DNA from: Streptomyces taklimakanensis
Lineage (GTDB): Bacteria; Actinomycetota; Actinomycetes; Streptomycetales; Streptomycetaceae
Reading direction: 5' to 3'
Assembly: GCF_009709575.1 (NCBI RefSeq)
Contig: NZ_WIXO01000001.1
Location: forward strand, 2,296,001 to 2,360,000
Length of the DNA: 64,000 nucleotides
The notes under the pieces: model-generated
Databases searched by the model: none
Told to the model about the DNA's origin: nothing
What the model saw: the letters and a program-made list of their open reading frames with translations, nothing else
Translations under genes and position numbers: made by a program
Part shown: positions 36,634 to 43,754 of the stretch, piece by piece
Numbering within the stretch: the stretch's first letter is position 1
Layout: the number at the start of each line of letters is the position of its first letter

Positions 36634-37011
36634 ATGCAGGAAGAGATTGCACGCTCCGCGATCGACACGTTCATCTCCGCGTTCAACGCCTCGGACGACA
36701 GCTATGTGCCTGCCCTGCTCTCCCAGGCTCTGACCTCAGACGTGGTCTTCTGGGGGCCGTTGGGTCGCAGCGAAGGAATCGCGGCGGTCGAGCGGTTCGT
36801 GCTGGACATCCGGCGCCACCCGGCGGGGACCGGCACGATGGTGCGCTGCTCGGCGGTGGACATGCCTGACGAGTGGGCCCGGTACCAGTGGGTCTTTACC
36901 ACGCCGGACGGAGGTCCCCGCCTGGCGGGAACGGACGTCGTCCATCTGCGGCGGAGCCTCATCGACCAGGTCATCGTCTTTGCGGGGGAGATCGAACCGT
37001 CGGCCTCCTGA
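36634..37011 (+). CDS. SnoaL/NTF2-like protein (IS passenger)
   Basis: 125 residues from ATG 36634. It has the cone-shaped NTF2-like pattern: an N-terminal helix (EEIARSAIDTFISAFNASDD), LTSDVVFWGPLGRSEGIAAV, FVLDIRRHPAGTGTMVRCSA, YQWVFTTPDGGPRLAGTDVV and HLRRSLIDQVIVFAGEI. Members bind or isomerise small molecules; the ligand is unknown. It lies inside the inverted ends of the IS630-type element and is intact although the transposase is broken. Confidence 0.75.
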   Translation: MQEEIARSAIDTFISAFNASDDSYVPALLSQALTSDVVFWGPLGRSEGIAAVERFVLDIRRHPAGTGTMVRCSAVDMPDEWARYQWVFTTPDGGPRLAGTDVVHLRRSLIDQVIVFAGEIEPSAS

Positions 37012-37012
37012 G

Positions 37013-38205
37013 TCATCCTTCTGTCGCTGTCCTTCTCCTGAACTTGCCCCCTTCGGCGCTCGGGGGCTGCGGTTCGCGGTTGGTCGGGCCGCGGTGTTGA
37101 GGGGGCGTCCGCCCCAGCGGATGCCCTTCTCGCTGCGGACGCGGGCGCGTTCCTTGCGTTGGGCGGTGAGTACGTCGGGGTGGCGGGCGTTGGTACTGCG
37201 CCAGCGCAGGTAGCGGTGCAGTGCCTGGGTTTGCGCGGGGTGGCTGCGGTGGTGGGAGTTGGCCAGGGTGAACTGCCGCAGCGGGCCGAGGTGGGCCTCG
37301 ATCGGATTGGCCCAGGAAGCGTAGGTCGGGGTGAGGCACAGCTCGACCTTGTTCTTCCTCGCCCAGCGGCGGATGTCCGCGCCGGTGTGGGCGGAGAGGT
37401 TGTCCAGGATGATGTGGATCGAGGCGCCGTCGAGTCGGGCGGCGCGGATCGACTTGAGCGCGGTCAGGGTGTCGGCGGTGCCCTTGCGACGTCAGTTGAC
37501 GCCCCACAGGCGGTCGTCGCCCACGGAGTGGCAGCCGTGGAAGCAGGTGACGCCGTGAGTGCGGCAGTAGATCGCCGACAGCCGGTTTGGCTTGCCCGTT
37601 TCGCCCAGCCGGAGCCCGCGGTGGGCCGGATCCCCAGGGGCCCGAACTCGTCGAAGCCGAAGACCCGGTCCGGGAAGCGGTTCAGCGCCTGCTCAATCCG
37701 GTCGAGCTTGGCGTCGCGATCGGGGTCGGGCGACTCCTTCCAGGTCTTGGTGCGCTGGAAGGTGATGCCGCGGCGCCGGAGCAGGCACCGTAAGGCTTCA
37801 CGGCCGATGCGGATGACGCGGCCGTGCGCTTTCCGCAGGTGGGCGGCGAGTTTGCGGATCGACCAGCGGGTGAGGGGTTGGCCGAGCCTGGTGGGGCGAG
37901 TGGTGGCCGTCCGGATGACGAAGTCCTCGTCCTCACGACTGAGTAGGCGGGGACGACCTCCCGCCCACTGAGGGTCCAGGCAGGCCAGGCCGATCTCGTT
38001 GAAGCGGTGGATCACATCGCGCACGGTGTCCTCGTCGGCCTGGACCAACTGGGCGATCACCGGCACCCGGTTCCCGCCCGCCGAGGCGAGCAGCATCATC
38101 GCGCGCCGGTAGCGCACCGAACTCGTGCTGCCCCCTGCGCATGTTCTGCTGCGGCTTCTGCCCCTCCTGGTCGGTCGGTCCGCGTACACGGACAGGCTCG
38201 GCCAC
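37013..38205 (-). pseudogene. IS630-family transposase with frameshifts and a nonsense codon
   Basis: The original gene likely began at GTG 38205 (GGAGG upstream; VAEPVRVRGPTDQEGQK). A frame change near 38140 joins to STSSVRYRRAMMLLASAGGN, which runs through the helix-turn-helix region to VFGFDEFGPLGIRPTAGSGW (first catalytic Asp). A second frame change near 37600 follows, then a TGA near 37500 where GVNWRRKG would have Trp. The remaining sequence still encodes IHIILDNLSAHTGADIRRW and TPTYASWANPIEAHLGPLRQ with the other acidic residues. It is dead. Confidence 0.85.
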
Positions 38206-38422
38206 CGGGCCTCCAGCGATCGGATCGGACGTCGCCGTACATCCAACCGCCACGACCGCCAACCCGGTGAACCTATGCGGTCACAGCACTAGGCGCTGAT
38301 CGACGAGAGCTCCACCACACCCCAGCCGCAGGTCGGCGCAGCAACTACCGTTGGAGAACCCGAGCTTCCCAAGCTGAGAGTCAGGCAGGTGTCAGCGCGG
38401 ACGGCGCTTGTAGGGTTAGCTC

Positions 38423-38647
38423 ATGGTGACTGCGACTGTCCGCGAGTGGGACGATGAGGAGGGGTGGGGCGTGCTCGACTGCCCCGAGACCCCTGGCGGC
38501 TGTTTCGGCCACTTCTCCAACATCCAGGCAACCGGCTTCCGCACGCTGTCGCCCGGGCAACAGGTGGACCTCACGTGGGAGGCTCCCGGCTTCAAGCAGG
38601 ACGGGTACGACTACCGTGCGGTGAGCATCGTGCCCCGGCCGGCCTGA
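38423..38647 (+). CDS. Cold-shock-domain-like small protein
   Basis: 74 residues from ATG 38423. VTATVREWDDEEGWGVLDCP then CFGHFSNIQATGFRTLSPGQ and VDLTWEAPGFKQDGYDYRAV follow the five-strand cold-shock pattern, with the W-G-V and F-x-H-F aromatic RNA-binding patches partly kept. The usual GFI is replaced by GVL and the second half is unusually acidic. It lies inside the tRNA-Arg island between the IS630 element and the second att copy. Confidence 0.78.
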   Translation: MVTATVREWDDEEGWGVLDCPETPGGCFGHFSNIQATGFRTLSPGQQVDLTWEAPGFKQDGYDYRAVSIVPRPA

Positions 38648-38756
38648 CATCCGCATCCGACGTCAACGACGGCGAACGCCCACAGTCTCCCGCGGTTCGT
38701 CCTGCCCTCGCACTCCCTACCGCGGCATGCGATGACGCCCCGTTGATCGAACTCCC

Positions 38757-38804
38757 AAGCGGGTGTCGCAGGTTCGAATCCTGCCGGGGGCACCGGCGCA
38801 AAGG
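38757..38804. repeat. 48-bp direct repeat, attR-type copy
   Basis: Identical to 35262-35309. Only the tRNA 3' half is present and the upstream bases do not form a tRNA. It is followed by its own hairpin and, beyond that, by sequence loosely like that after the tRNA (TTTGAC, then CAACGG). Confidence 0.9.
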
Positions 38805-38833
38805 CCACCCGGGAACGTTCCCGGGTGGCCTTT
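38800..38833. terminator. Perfect 34-bp palindrome after attR
   Basis: Arms 38800-38816 and 38817-38833 (AAAGGCCACCCGGGAAC and its complement) with no loop bases, at the same place relative to the repeat as the tRNA-Arg terminator. Confidence 0.7.
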
Positions 38834-38951
38834 GACCTCCAGGTCCGACGCCAACGGACAATCGGTCGCGGTCGATGCGCTTCCTGCGCGAGCGGCCCGT
38901 GAGGTGCGTAAAGGAGACCGCGCGGTCCTGCGTCCTCGGCACAATGCGCAC

Positions 38952-39668
38952 ATGCTCTCCGACGCCATCGACGCCGTGGACTGGTCGGCCGTACCGGCTC
39001 CTCCCAACCCGCGGTACCGCCCCGAGGTGATCGCCGACAGTCTCAAGGAGTTGGCCACCGCCACCACGCTCGACCAGGTCGCCGATGCGGCGTCCCGCCT
39101 CGCGGGCGGCGGCATCGTGCACGACCACAGCGGCATGGTGTTCCCCTCCGCAAGCCGGGCCGCTCCTTTGCTGCTGGGCATCATGGCGCAGGGCCACCCG
39201 CGTGCTCGGGCGGCCGCCGTGGGCTTGCTGGACGACGCGTTGCGCTTCCATCCACTGGCCGGCTACAACCGGGTGGCCACGGAGCACGAGACGCACGTAC
39301 CCATCTGCTGCGCCGTGGCCCGGAGCGTACGCAGCCGCCGAGACGTCGTTCTCGCCCAGGGCCGTCCCGGAAAGGGACTACTGACAGAGGCGCGACTGCA
39401 CTGGCGGTTCGACATCGAAGAAGCCTTGCCGGTGTCCGAGGGCGTGGTCGCAGCGTTCGGCGTCTTGGAAGGGGTGCTCCCGAGCCCTCCGGTCGGAGGC
39501 GAACTGCATGCGGGGCCGGCTCGGTTCCCTGTGCCGACGGTTGAAACCGAATATCCGCCCGCGGACGACACCGGGCAGGCGTGCCTGCTGCTCAAGGGTG
39601 TTCCCGCGGAGGAAGCCGTAGCGGGCTCCGCGCTCCACCCGGCCGCGTGCGGGGAGCGTGAGCACTGA
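38952..39668 (+). CDS. Hypothetical protein, helical
   Basis: 238 residues from ATG 38952. IADSLKELATATTLDQVADA and ASRAAPLLLGIMAQGHPRAR with AAAVGLLDDALRFHPLAGYN suggest HEAT-like helices; the C-terminal 60 residues are irregular and Pro/Gly-rich. I do not recognise a family. Similar helical proteins often occur beside immunity or toxin genes, but nothing here proves such a role. It lies between attR and the decayed recombinase end. Confidence 0.6.
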   Translation: MLSDAIDAVDWSAVPAPPNPRYRPEVIADSLKELATATTLDQVADAASRLAGGGIVHDHSGMVFPSASRAAPLLLGIMAQGHPRARAAAVGLLDDALRFHPLAGYNRVATEHETHVPICCAVARSVRSRRDVVLAQGRPGKGLLTEARLHWRFDIEEALPVSEGVVAAFGVLEGVLPSPPVGGELHAGPARFPVPTVETEYPPADDTGQACLLLKGVPAEEAVAGSALHPAACGEREH

Positions 39669-39687
39669 TCGGCCACGACCACCGCGC

Positions 39688-39717
39688 AAGCCCTGGACCG
39701 ATCACGGCCCAGGGCTT
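39688..39717. repeat. Hairpin next to a degenerate att-like sequence
   Basis: Nine-base arms (39688-39696 AAGCCCTGG and 39709-39717) follow ACCACCGCGCAAG, which resembles the ACCGGCGCAAAGG that precedes both other hairpins. A decayed recombinase 3' end follows at 39764, giving the same order of att, hairpin and int as at the tRNA. Confidence 0.45.
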
Positions 39718-39763
39718 CCGGGTGCCTCGCACTGTCACCGGCGGGGATCGACCGGTACCGGTC

Positions 39764-39880
39764 CGGCGTTTGAGCAGCCGGTCCACGGGCCGGCCGTCTC
39801 CCGCCGGGTGTCCTGTGCCAGGTGCGTGCGGACGTCCGTGGTGCTGCCGATCCGGCCGCGCCCCGGGTCGCCCGGCACCC
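39764..39880 (-). pseudogene. Decayed 3' end of a second tyrosine recombinase
   Basis: GAGCAGCCGGTCCA, then CTCCCGCCGGGTGTCCTGT and GTGCGTG align with the 3' end of the recombinase at 35369-35500, with several substitutions and small gaps. No open frame remains. It marks a second integrated element next to the first. Confidence 0.65.
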
Positions 39881-39930
39881 CCGGGGAGCCACCCCGGCGG
39901 CGGCCGACGGCGGCGGGGCGCCTCCCCGCG

Positions 39931-40944
39931 TCACAGGTCGAGCACCAGCCGGGGTCCCTTCGACCGGCCCACGCAGATCATCATCGTGCTCCCCGCCTCC
40001 CGTTCGTCGTCGTCGAGCAGCAGATCGCGGTGGTCCGGCACCCCCGCCAGCACCTTGGTCTCGCAGGTGCCGCAGGTTCCTTCCTCGCAGGAGTACGGCA
40101 CAGCCGGCACCGCCTCGCGCACCACGTCGAGCAAGCGTCGCTCGGCGGGGACCCGCAGGGTGACGCCGGTGCGGCGCAGTTCCACCTCGAAGGGGGCGTC
40201 ACCGGTCCCGCCGGTCCCGTCCGCCGGGTCCGTCCCGCCCGGCGAGCCGGGGTCCGCGTCCGCCGCCCCGGGCGGCCGGAACCGCTCCGTGTGCAGCGCT
40301 CCCGGCGGCAGCCGGCGGTCCACTCTCGCCTCCACCTCGCGCAGCAGGCCCTCGGGGCCGCAGCAGTAGACAGCCGTACCGGTCGGCAGCCCCCGCAGGG
40401 CACGGTCGAGGTCGGGCAGTCCGTGGCTGTCCTGCGGCCACAGTGTCGTCTCTCCGCCGCGCAGGCCGGTGACTTCACGGCGGAAGGCCATGGTCTCCAG
40501 TGACCGTCCACCGTAGAGGAGCGTCCAGCGGGGGGAGCCGGGCTGTTCGGAGAGCCTGCGGAGCATGGGGAGGAGGGGCGTGATGCCGATGCCTCCCGCG
40601 ATGAACACGTACCGGTCGGCCGGGACGAGCGGGAAGTGGTTGCGCGGCCCCCGCACCCTCAGTCGCCGCCCGACCAGGTCCGTCGCGTGGATCTCCGCCG
40701 ACCCGCCCCGGCTCCGCGGGACCCGCAGCACGGCGACGCGGTAGGAGTGGCGCTCCCGCGGACTGCCGCACAGCGAGTACGAGCGGGTCAGCCCCGAAGG
40801 CAGCTCGATGTCGACGTGTGCCCCCGGCTCCCATTCGGGCAGTTCGGCGCCGCCGGGATCGGCCAGGGTGAGCCCGACGACCCCCTCGGCCTCTCTCTCG
40901 GCACGGACGACCAGAAGCTCGCGCGCCGGCGCTGCGTTGTCCAT
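39931..40944 (-). CDS. Phthalate-dioxygenase-reductase-type flavin / 2Fe-2S oxidoreductase
   Basis: 337 residues from ATG 40944. The flavin domain has WEPGAHVDIELPSGLTRSYS (R-x-Y-S flavin motif), the NAD domain has YVFIAGGIGITPLLPMLRRL and VYCCGPEGLLREVEARV, and the C-terminal plant-type ferredoxin has SCEEGTCGTCETKVL with a last Cys in MMICVGRSKG. It moves electrons from NAD(P)H to a partner oxygenase. It is divergent from the PLP-enzyme gene across a repeat-rich promoter region. The best candidate partner is the diiron protein at 43755. A Gly/Asp-rich linker precedes the ferredoxin domain. Confidence 0.9.
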   Translation of the reverse strand: MDNAAPARELLVVRAEREAEGVVGLTLADPGGAELPEWEPGAHVDIELPSGLTRSYSLCGSPRERHSYRVAVLRVPRSRGGSAEIHATDLVGRRLRVRGPRNHFPLVPADRYVFIAGGIGITPLLPMLRRLSEQPGSPRWTLLYGGRSLETMAFRREVTGLRGGETTLWPQDSHGLPDLDRALRGLPTGTAVYCCGPEGLLREVEARVDRRLPPGALHTERFRPPGAADADPGSPGGTDPADGTGGTGDAPFEVELRRTGVTLRVPAERRLLDVVREAVPAVPYSCEEGTCGTCETKVLAGVPDHRDLLLDDDEREAGSTMMICVGRSKGPRLVLDL

Positions 40945-41025
40945 CGAAGTCGGGCCTTCCTGTGGCGGTCGGGTGCGGTGGACGCCATCCTGTGCCGCGG
41001 CGGCGGGAACGTCACGTTGTCCGGG

Positions 41026-41121
41026 TGGCACGAAAATGCTCTGGCACCGAATTGCCGAAAACCCGGGACGGAATTCCACAGAAGGGGGTGGCACAGGTGT
41101 GCCATCGCATTTTTGTGGCAC
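41026..41121. promoter_or_regulatory. TGGCAC repeat array in the divergent cluster promoter
   Basis: TGGCAC at 41026, 41042, 41089 and 41116, plus an inverted GTGCCA at 41099-41104 that makes a perfect TGGCAC-AGGT-GTGCCA palindrome (41089-41104). GTGCCA also appears in the two other cluster promoter gaps (54794-54799 and 55164-55169). Likely operator sites of the cluster regulator. Confidence 0.5.
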
Positions 41122-41214
41122 GGGGAAATCGGTGACAGCTGTTCCACGCCGGGTGAAGCTGGGTCCCGCCGTCAATCACCACGCCGCTTGAGCGTCGACA
41201 CCGAGAGGACGACT

Positions 41215-42390
41215 GTGCCGACCCAGATGCACCCCGAGACCCGAGCCATCCATGTGGATGTCCCGGATCTGGACGGAGCACGACCGCTGAATGTGCCGCT
41301 CTACCAGACCGCCAACTTCGGTTACGACAACCCCGAGGAGCTGGCGGAGGCCATCAACCGTCCCGAGTCGTTCGCCTACCTCCGCAACTCCAACCCGACG
41401 GTGCGTGCGCTCGAGAACGCCATCTCCTCGCTGGAGGGCGCGGCGGCGAGCCTCGCCACCGCGAGCGGGATGGGCGCGATCCACACCGTGCTGCACACCC
41501 TGCTGGGCAGCGGGGACCACATCATCGTCCAAAGGCACCTCTACGGCGGTACGTTCGCCCTGCTCAAGGACCTCGCCGCCCGTTTCGGTGTCGACGTCAC
41601 CTACATCGACGCCCAGGATCCCGCCGAGGTCACCGCCGCTCTGCGTCCGTCGACCAAGGCGCTGTACCTGGAGACCATCTCCAATCCCACCGCCCGGATC
41701 ACCGACCTGCCGGCCTTCTTCGCGGTCGGCAAGGCCGCGGGCCTGACCTGCGTCGTCGACAACACCTTCGCCTCCCCGATCGGCTGCCGGCCGATCTCCA
41801 TGGGGGCGGATGTGGTGGTGCACTCCTCCACCAAGTTCCTGTCCGGGCACTGTGACGTCCTCGGGGGCATCGCCGCCTTCGCCGACGCCGACCTGCACCG
41901 CCGGGTGTGGTCGCGTTCCCTGGAGACGGGCCCGATCGCCGACCCGTTCGCCGCCTGGTTGACGCTCAGGGGGATCGCCACCCTGGGGCTGCGCATGCGC
42001 CGTCACCACGAGAACGCCGACGGCCTGGCGCGGTTCCTGTCGACCCACCCGAGGGTGGCGGAGGTGCACTGGCCGGGCCTTCCCACGCACCCGGGCCACG
42101 CCGTGGCGCGGCGCCTGTTGCCGCACGGGTACGGCGGTGTGTTCGCGATCGACGTCGCCGGTGGCCGCGAGGAGACGCTGGAGTTCACCCGGCGCCTGCG
42201 CCTGGCCGACCGCGCGGTCTCCCTCGGCGGGTTCAAGACGCTGGTGCAGCAGCCGTCGGCCACGTCGCACCGCTCCATGGACGCCGCGGGCCTCCGGGCG
42301 ATCGGCATCACGGAGGGGACCGTCCGTATCGCCGTCGGGCTCGAGCACCTCGACGACCTGAAGGCGGATTTCTCCGCCGCCCTGGGCTGA
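41215..42390 (+). CDS. Cys/Met-metabolism PLP enzyme (cystathionine gamma-synthase / gamma-lyase family)
   Basis: 391 residues from GTG 41215 (GAGAGGA upstream). It has the fold-type I signature: TRAIHVDVPDLDGARPLNVP, YLRNSNPTVRALENAISSLE, ATASGMGAIHTVLHTLLGSG, CVVDNTFASPIGCRPISMGA (cofactor-binding Asp) and VVHSSTKFLSGHCDVLGG with Lys at about 207. Relatives perform gamma- or beta-elimination and replacement on homoserine, cysteine or halogenated amino acids. In the known bes pathway a member works beside a heme-oxygenase-like diiron enzyme, which is also the pairing here. The substrate is not inferable. Confidence 0.88.
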   Translation: MPTQMHPETRAIHVDVPDLDGARPLNVPLYQTANFGYDNPEELAEAINRPESFAYLRNSNPTVRALENAISSLEGAAASLATASGMGAIHTVLHTLLGSGDHIIVQRHLYGGTFALLKDLAARFGVDVTYIDAQDPAEVTAALRPSTKALYLETISNPTARITDLPAFFAVGKAAGLTCVVDNTFASPIGCRPISMGADVVVHSSTKFLSGHCDVLGGIAAFADADLHRRVWSRSLETGPIADPFAAWLTLRGIATLGLRMRRHHENADGLARFLSTHPRVAEVHWPGLPTHPGHAVARRLLPHGYGGVFAIDVAGGREETLEFTRRLRLADRAVSLGGFKTLVQQPSATSHRSMDAAGLRAIGITEGTVRIAVGLEHLDDLKADFSAALG

Positions 42391-42542
42391 CCGGTTCCGA
42401 TATCGCTCTTTCGGCGGTCCCCCCTTTCGGCCCGCGCGGTCGGCCGGCGCGGTCGGCCGTCCCTGCCCGGCGCCCGCCCCGCACTCGCTCCGCGAATTCC
42501 CTTCCTCTGTTTCCCCCTCCGGTGAAAAGGAGCAGAATTCCC

Positions 42543-43571
42543 ATGTCCCATCGCGCCACCCTCACGCCACAGATGCTCCAGTACGCGGAGAAGTTCGACG
42601 ACCGCGGTGACATCCGCTGGCTGCCGTACCTGATGTACTTCCACGCGGCCGACCACCGCTCGGAGGTCGTGAACACCGACCGGCTCGGCTTCCGCATGTC
42701 GCACGGCCCCGACGGTCAGGTCGCGGCGCCCGGCGGCCCGCTCCCCGAGGGGCCGGTCCGTCTGCTCGCGGGCAGCTCCACGGCGTTCGGCATCGGCGCC
42801 GGCTCCGACCGGCACACGCTGCCCTCCGCGCTGTGGAGCCGCCACGCGCCGTCCGTCCCGTGGCTCAACTTCGCCGGCCGCAGTCACAATTCGGCCCAGG
42901 AGCTGCTGCTCTTCACCCTCTACCGCCACCTGCTGCCGAAGGTGGACGAGATCGTCCTGTTCTCCGGCTTCAACAACCTGGGCCTGAGCCGCCTGCCGGC
43001 CTCCGTCCGCGGCGACCACGGCGCGTTCTTCAACTGCAACGACTTCTACGGCCAGATGGAGGAGCTGCGGGCCCGCCACCGCAAGGCGTCCGGTGGTTTC
43101 GGCCGGTTCGGAGGACGCCGCCAGGCCGCGCCCGAGCCCGCCGACACCGCGGTGCCCGAGCTGGCGGAGCAGATCGACCTCGCCTCCGAGCTGACCCTGC
43201 GCCACCTGGACAGCTGGCGTCTGCTCGCCGAGGGCATGGGCGCGAAGCTGACGTTCGTGCTCCAGCCGCTCGCCACCTGGGTCCGGGAGGAGCCGGCGCC
43301 CCAGGAGAAGCTGATCTTCGAGGAGCTCGACAGGATCTCGAACTTCGGCGAGGTGTACGGCGACATCTCCGCCATGTCCGCACGCGAGGCGTACTCCAAG
43401 GAGCTGCAGGTCGGCTGCGAGCGGATGGGCGTGCGCTACCTCGACCTCAACCCCGTCATCGCCGACGCCATCGGCAAGGACGACTGGCTCTTCGTCGACC
43501 GCATCCACTTCACCGACGAGGGCCACGACCTCGTCGCCGGCCTGCTCGCGCGGCAACTCGGCCTCTCCTGA
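42543..43571 (+). CDS. SGNH/GDSL-type hydrolase-like protein
   Basis: 342 residues from ATG 42543 (AAAAGGAG upstream). Block I is LLAGSSTAFGIGAGSDRHTL (Ser near 79, in GSS rather than GDS). Block II is NFAGRSHNSAQELLL, block III-like is FSGFNNLGLSRL, and block V is FVDRIHFTDEGHDLVAGLLA (Asp and His of the triad). About 40 residues with FGRFGGRRQAAPEPAD are a loop insertion. Members act as esterases or O-acyltransferases. It directly precedes the 28-residue peptide gene, suggesting the two work together, but this is inference. Confidence 0.82.
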   Translation: MSHRATLTPQMLQYAEKFDDRGDIRWLPYLMYFHAADHRSEVVNTDRLGFRMSHGPDGQVAAPGGPLPEGPVRLLAGSSTAFGIGAGSDRHTLPSALWSRHAPSVPWLNFAGRSHNSAQELLLFTLYRHLLPKVDEIVLFSGFNNLGLSRLPASVRGDHGAFFNCNDFYGQMEELRARHRKASGGFGRFGGRRQAAPEPADTAVPELAEQIDLASELTLRHLDSWRLLAEGMGAKLTFVLQPLATWVREEPAPQEKLIFEELDRISNFGEVYGDISAMSAREAYSKELQVGCERMGVRYLDLNPVIADAIGKDDWLFVDRIHFTDEGHDLVAGLLARQLGLS

Positions 43572-43612
43572 CCGTCCGGCTCACCTCCCACCTCCACGAA
43601 AGCGGATTCCTC

Positions 43613-43699
43613 ATGTCCTTCCTGCGCGCCCTCATCAACAAGCTGCTCGGCCGCAAGCCCAAGCCGAAGAACGACGCCTCCATATACCCGATGTTCTGA
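43613..43699 (+). CDS. 28-residue basic amphipathic peptide, precursor or scaffold candidate
   Basis: ATG 43613 to TGA 43697-43699, 41 bp after the SGNH gene and 55 bp before the diiron gene, same strand. Residues 1-13 (MSFLRALINKLLG) form an amphipathic helix. Residues 14-19 are a basic RKPKPK linker. Residues 20-28 (NDASIYPMF) are a distinct tail ending at Phe. Upstream GAAAGCGGA is only a weak ribosome-binding site. It could be a modified peptide (Tyr-Pro-Met-Phe tail), a carrier on which a small product is built, or a small membrane-binding partner protein. No leader-processing enzyme was recognised. Confidence 0.6.
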   Translation: MSFLRALINKLLGRKPKPKNDASIYPMF

Positions 43700-43754
43700 C
43701 CGGCCGGTCCGTCCCGCCGTCACCCGCTGGGAAACCACGAGAGAGAGGACTGAC

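Larger units (their letters stand above)
36550..38291. mobile_element. IS630-type element carrying a passenger gene
   Basis: Terminal inverted repeats of 27 bp: left 36550-36576 (CAGTGCTGTGACCG, then GTTCACCG) and right 38265-38291 (CGGTGAAC, then CGGTCACAGCACTA), differing at about five positions in the middle. Inside are a broken IS630 transposase (minus) and a SnoaL-like gene (plus). At 1.74 kb it is larger than a plain IS630 element of about 1.1 kb. The right end finishes at TA, the family's target; the left flank TA is lost next to the IS5 remnant. Confidence 0.7.

Noticed and set aside
38700..38800. Second complete tRNA-Arg gene
   Set aside because: Only the 3' half is present; the upstream bases cannot form acceptor, D and anticodon arms.
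41026..41121. TGGCAC repeats as AdpA sites
   Set aside because: AdpA sites need TGGCSNGWWY; here the fifth base is A and the following bases do not fit in most copies.
43613..43699. Peptide as a PEARL scaffold or lanthipeptide precursor
   Set aside because: No LanB/PEARL, LanM, radical SAM or YcaO gene is in the cluster, and the peptide has no Cys or Thr core. The carrier idea stays possible but unproven.
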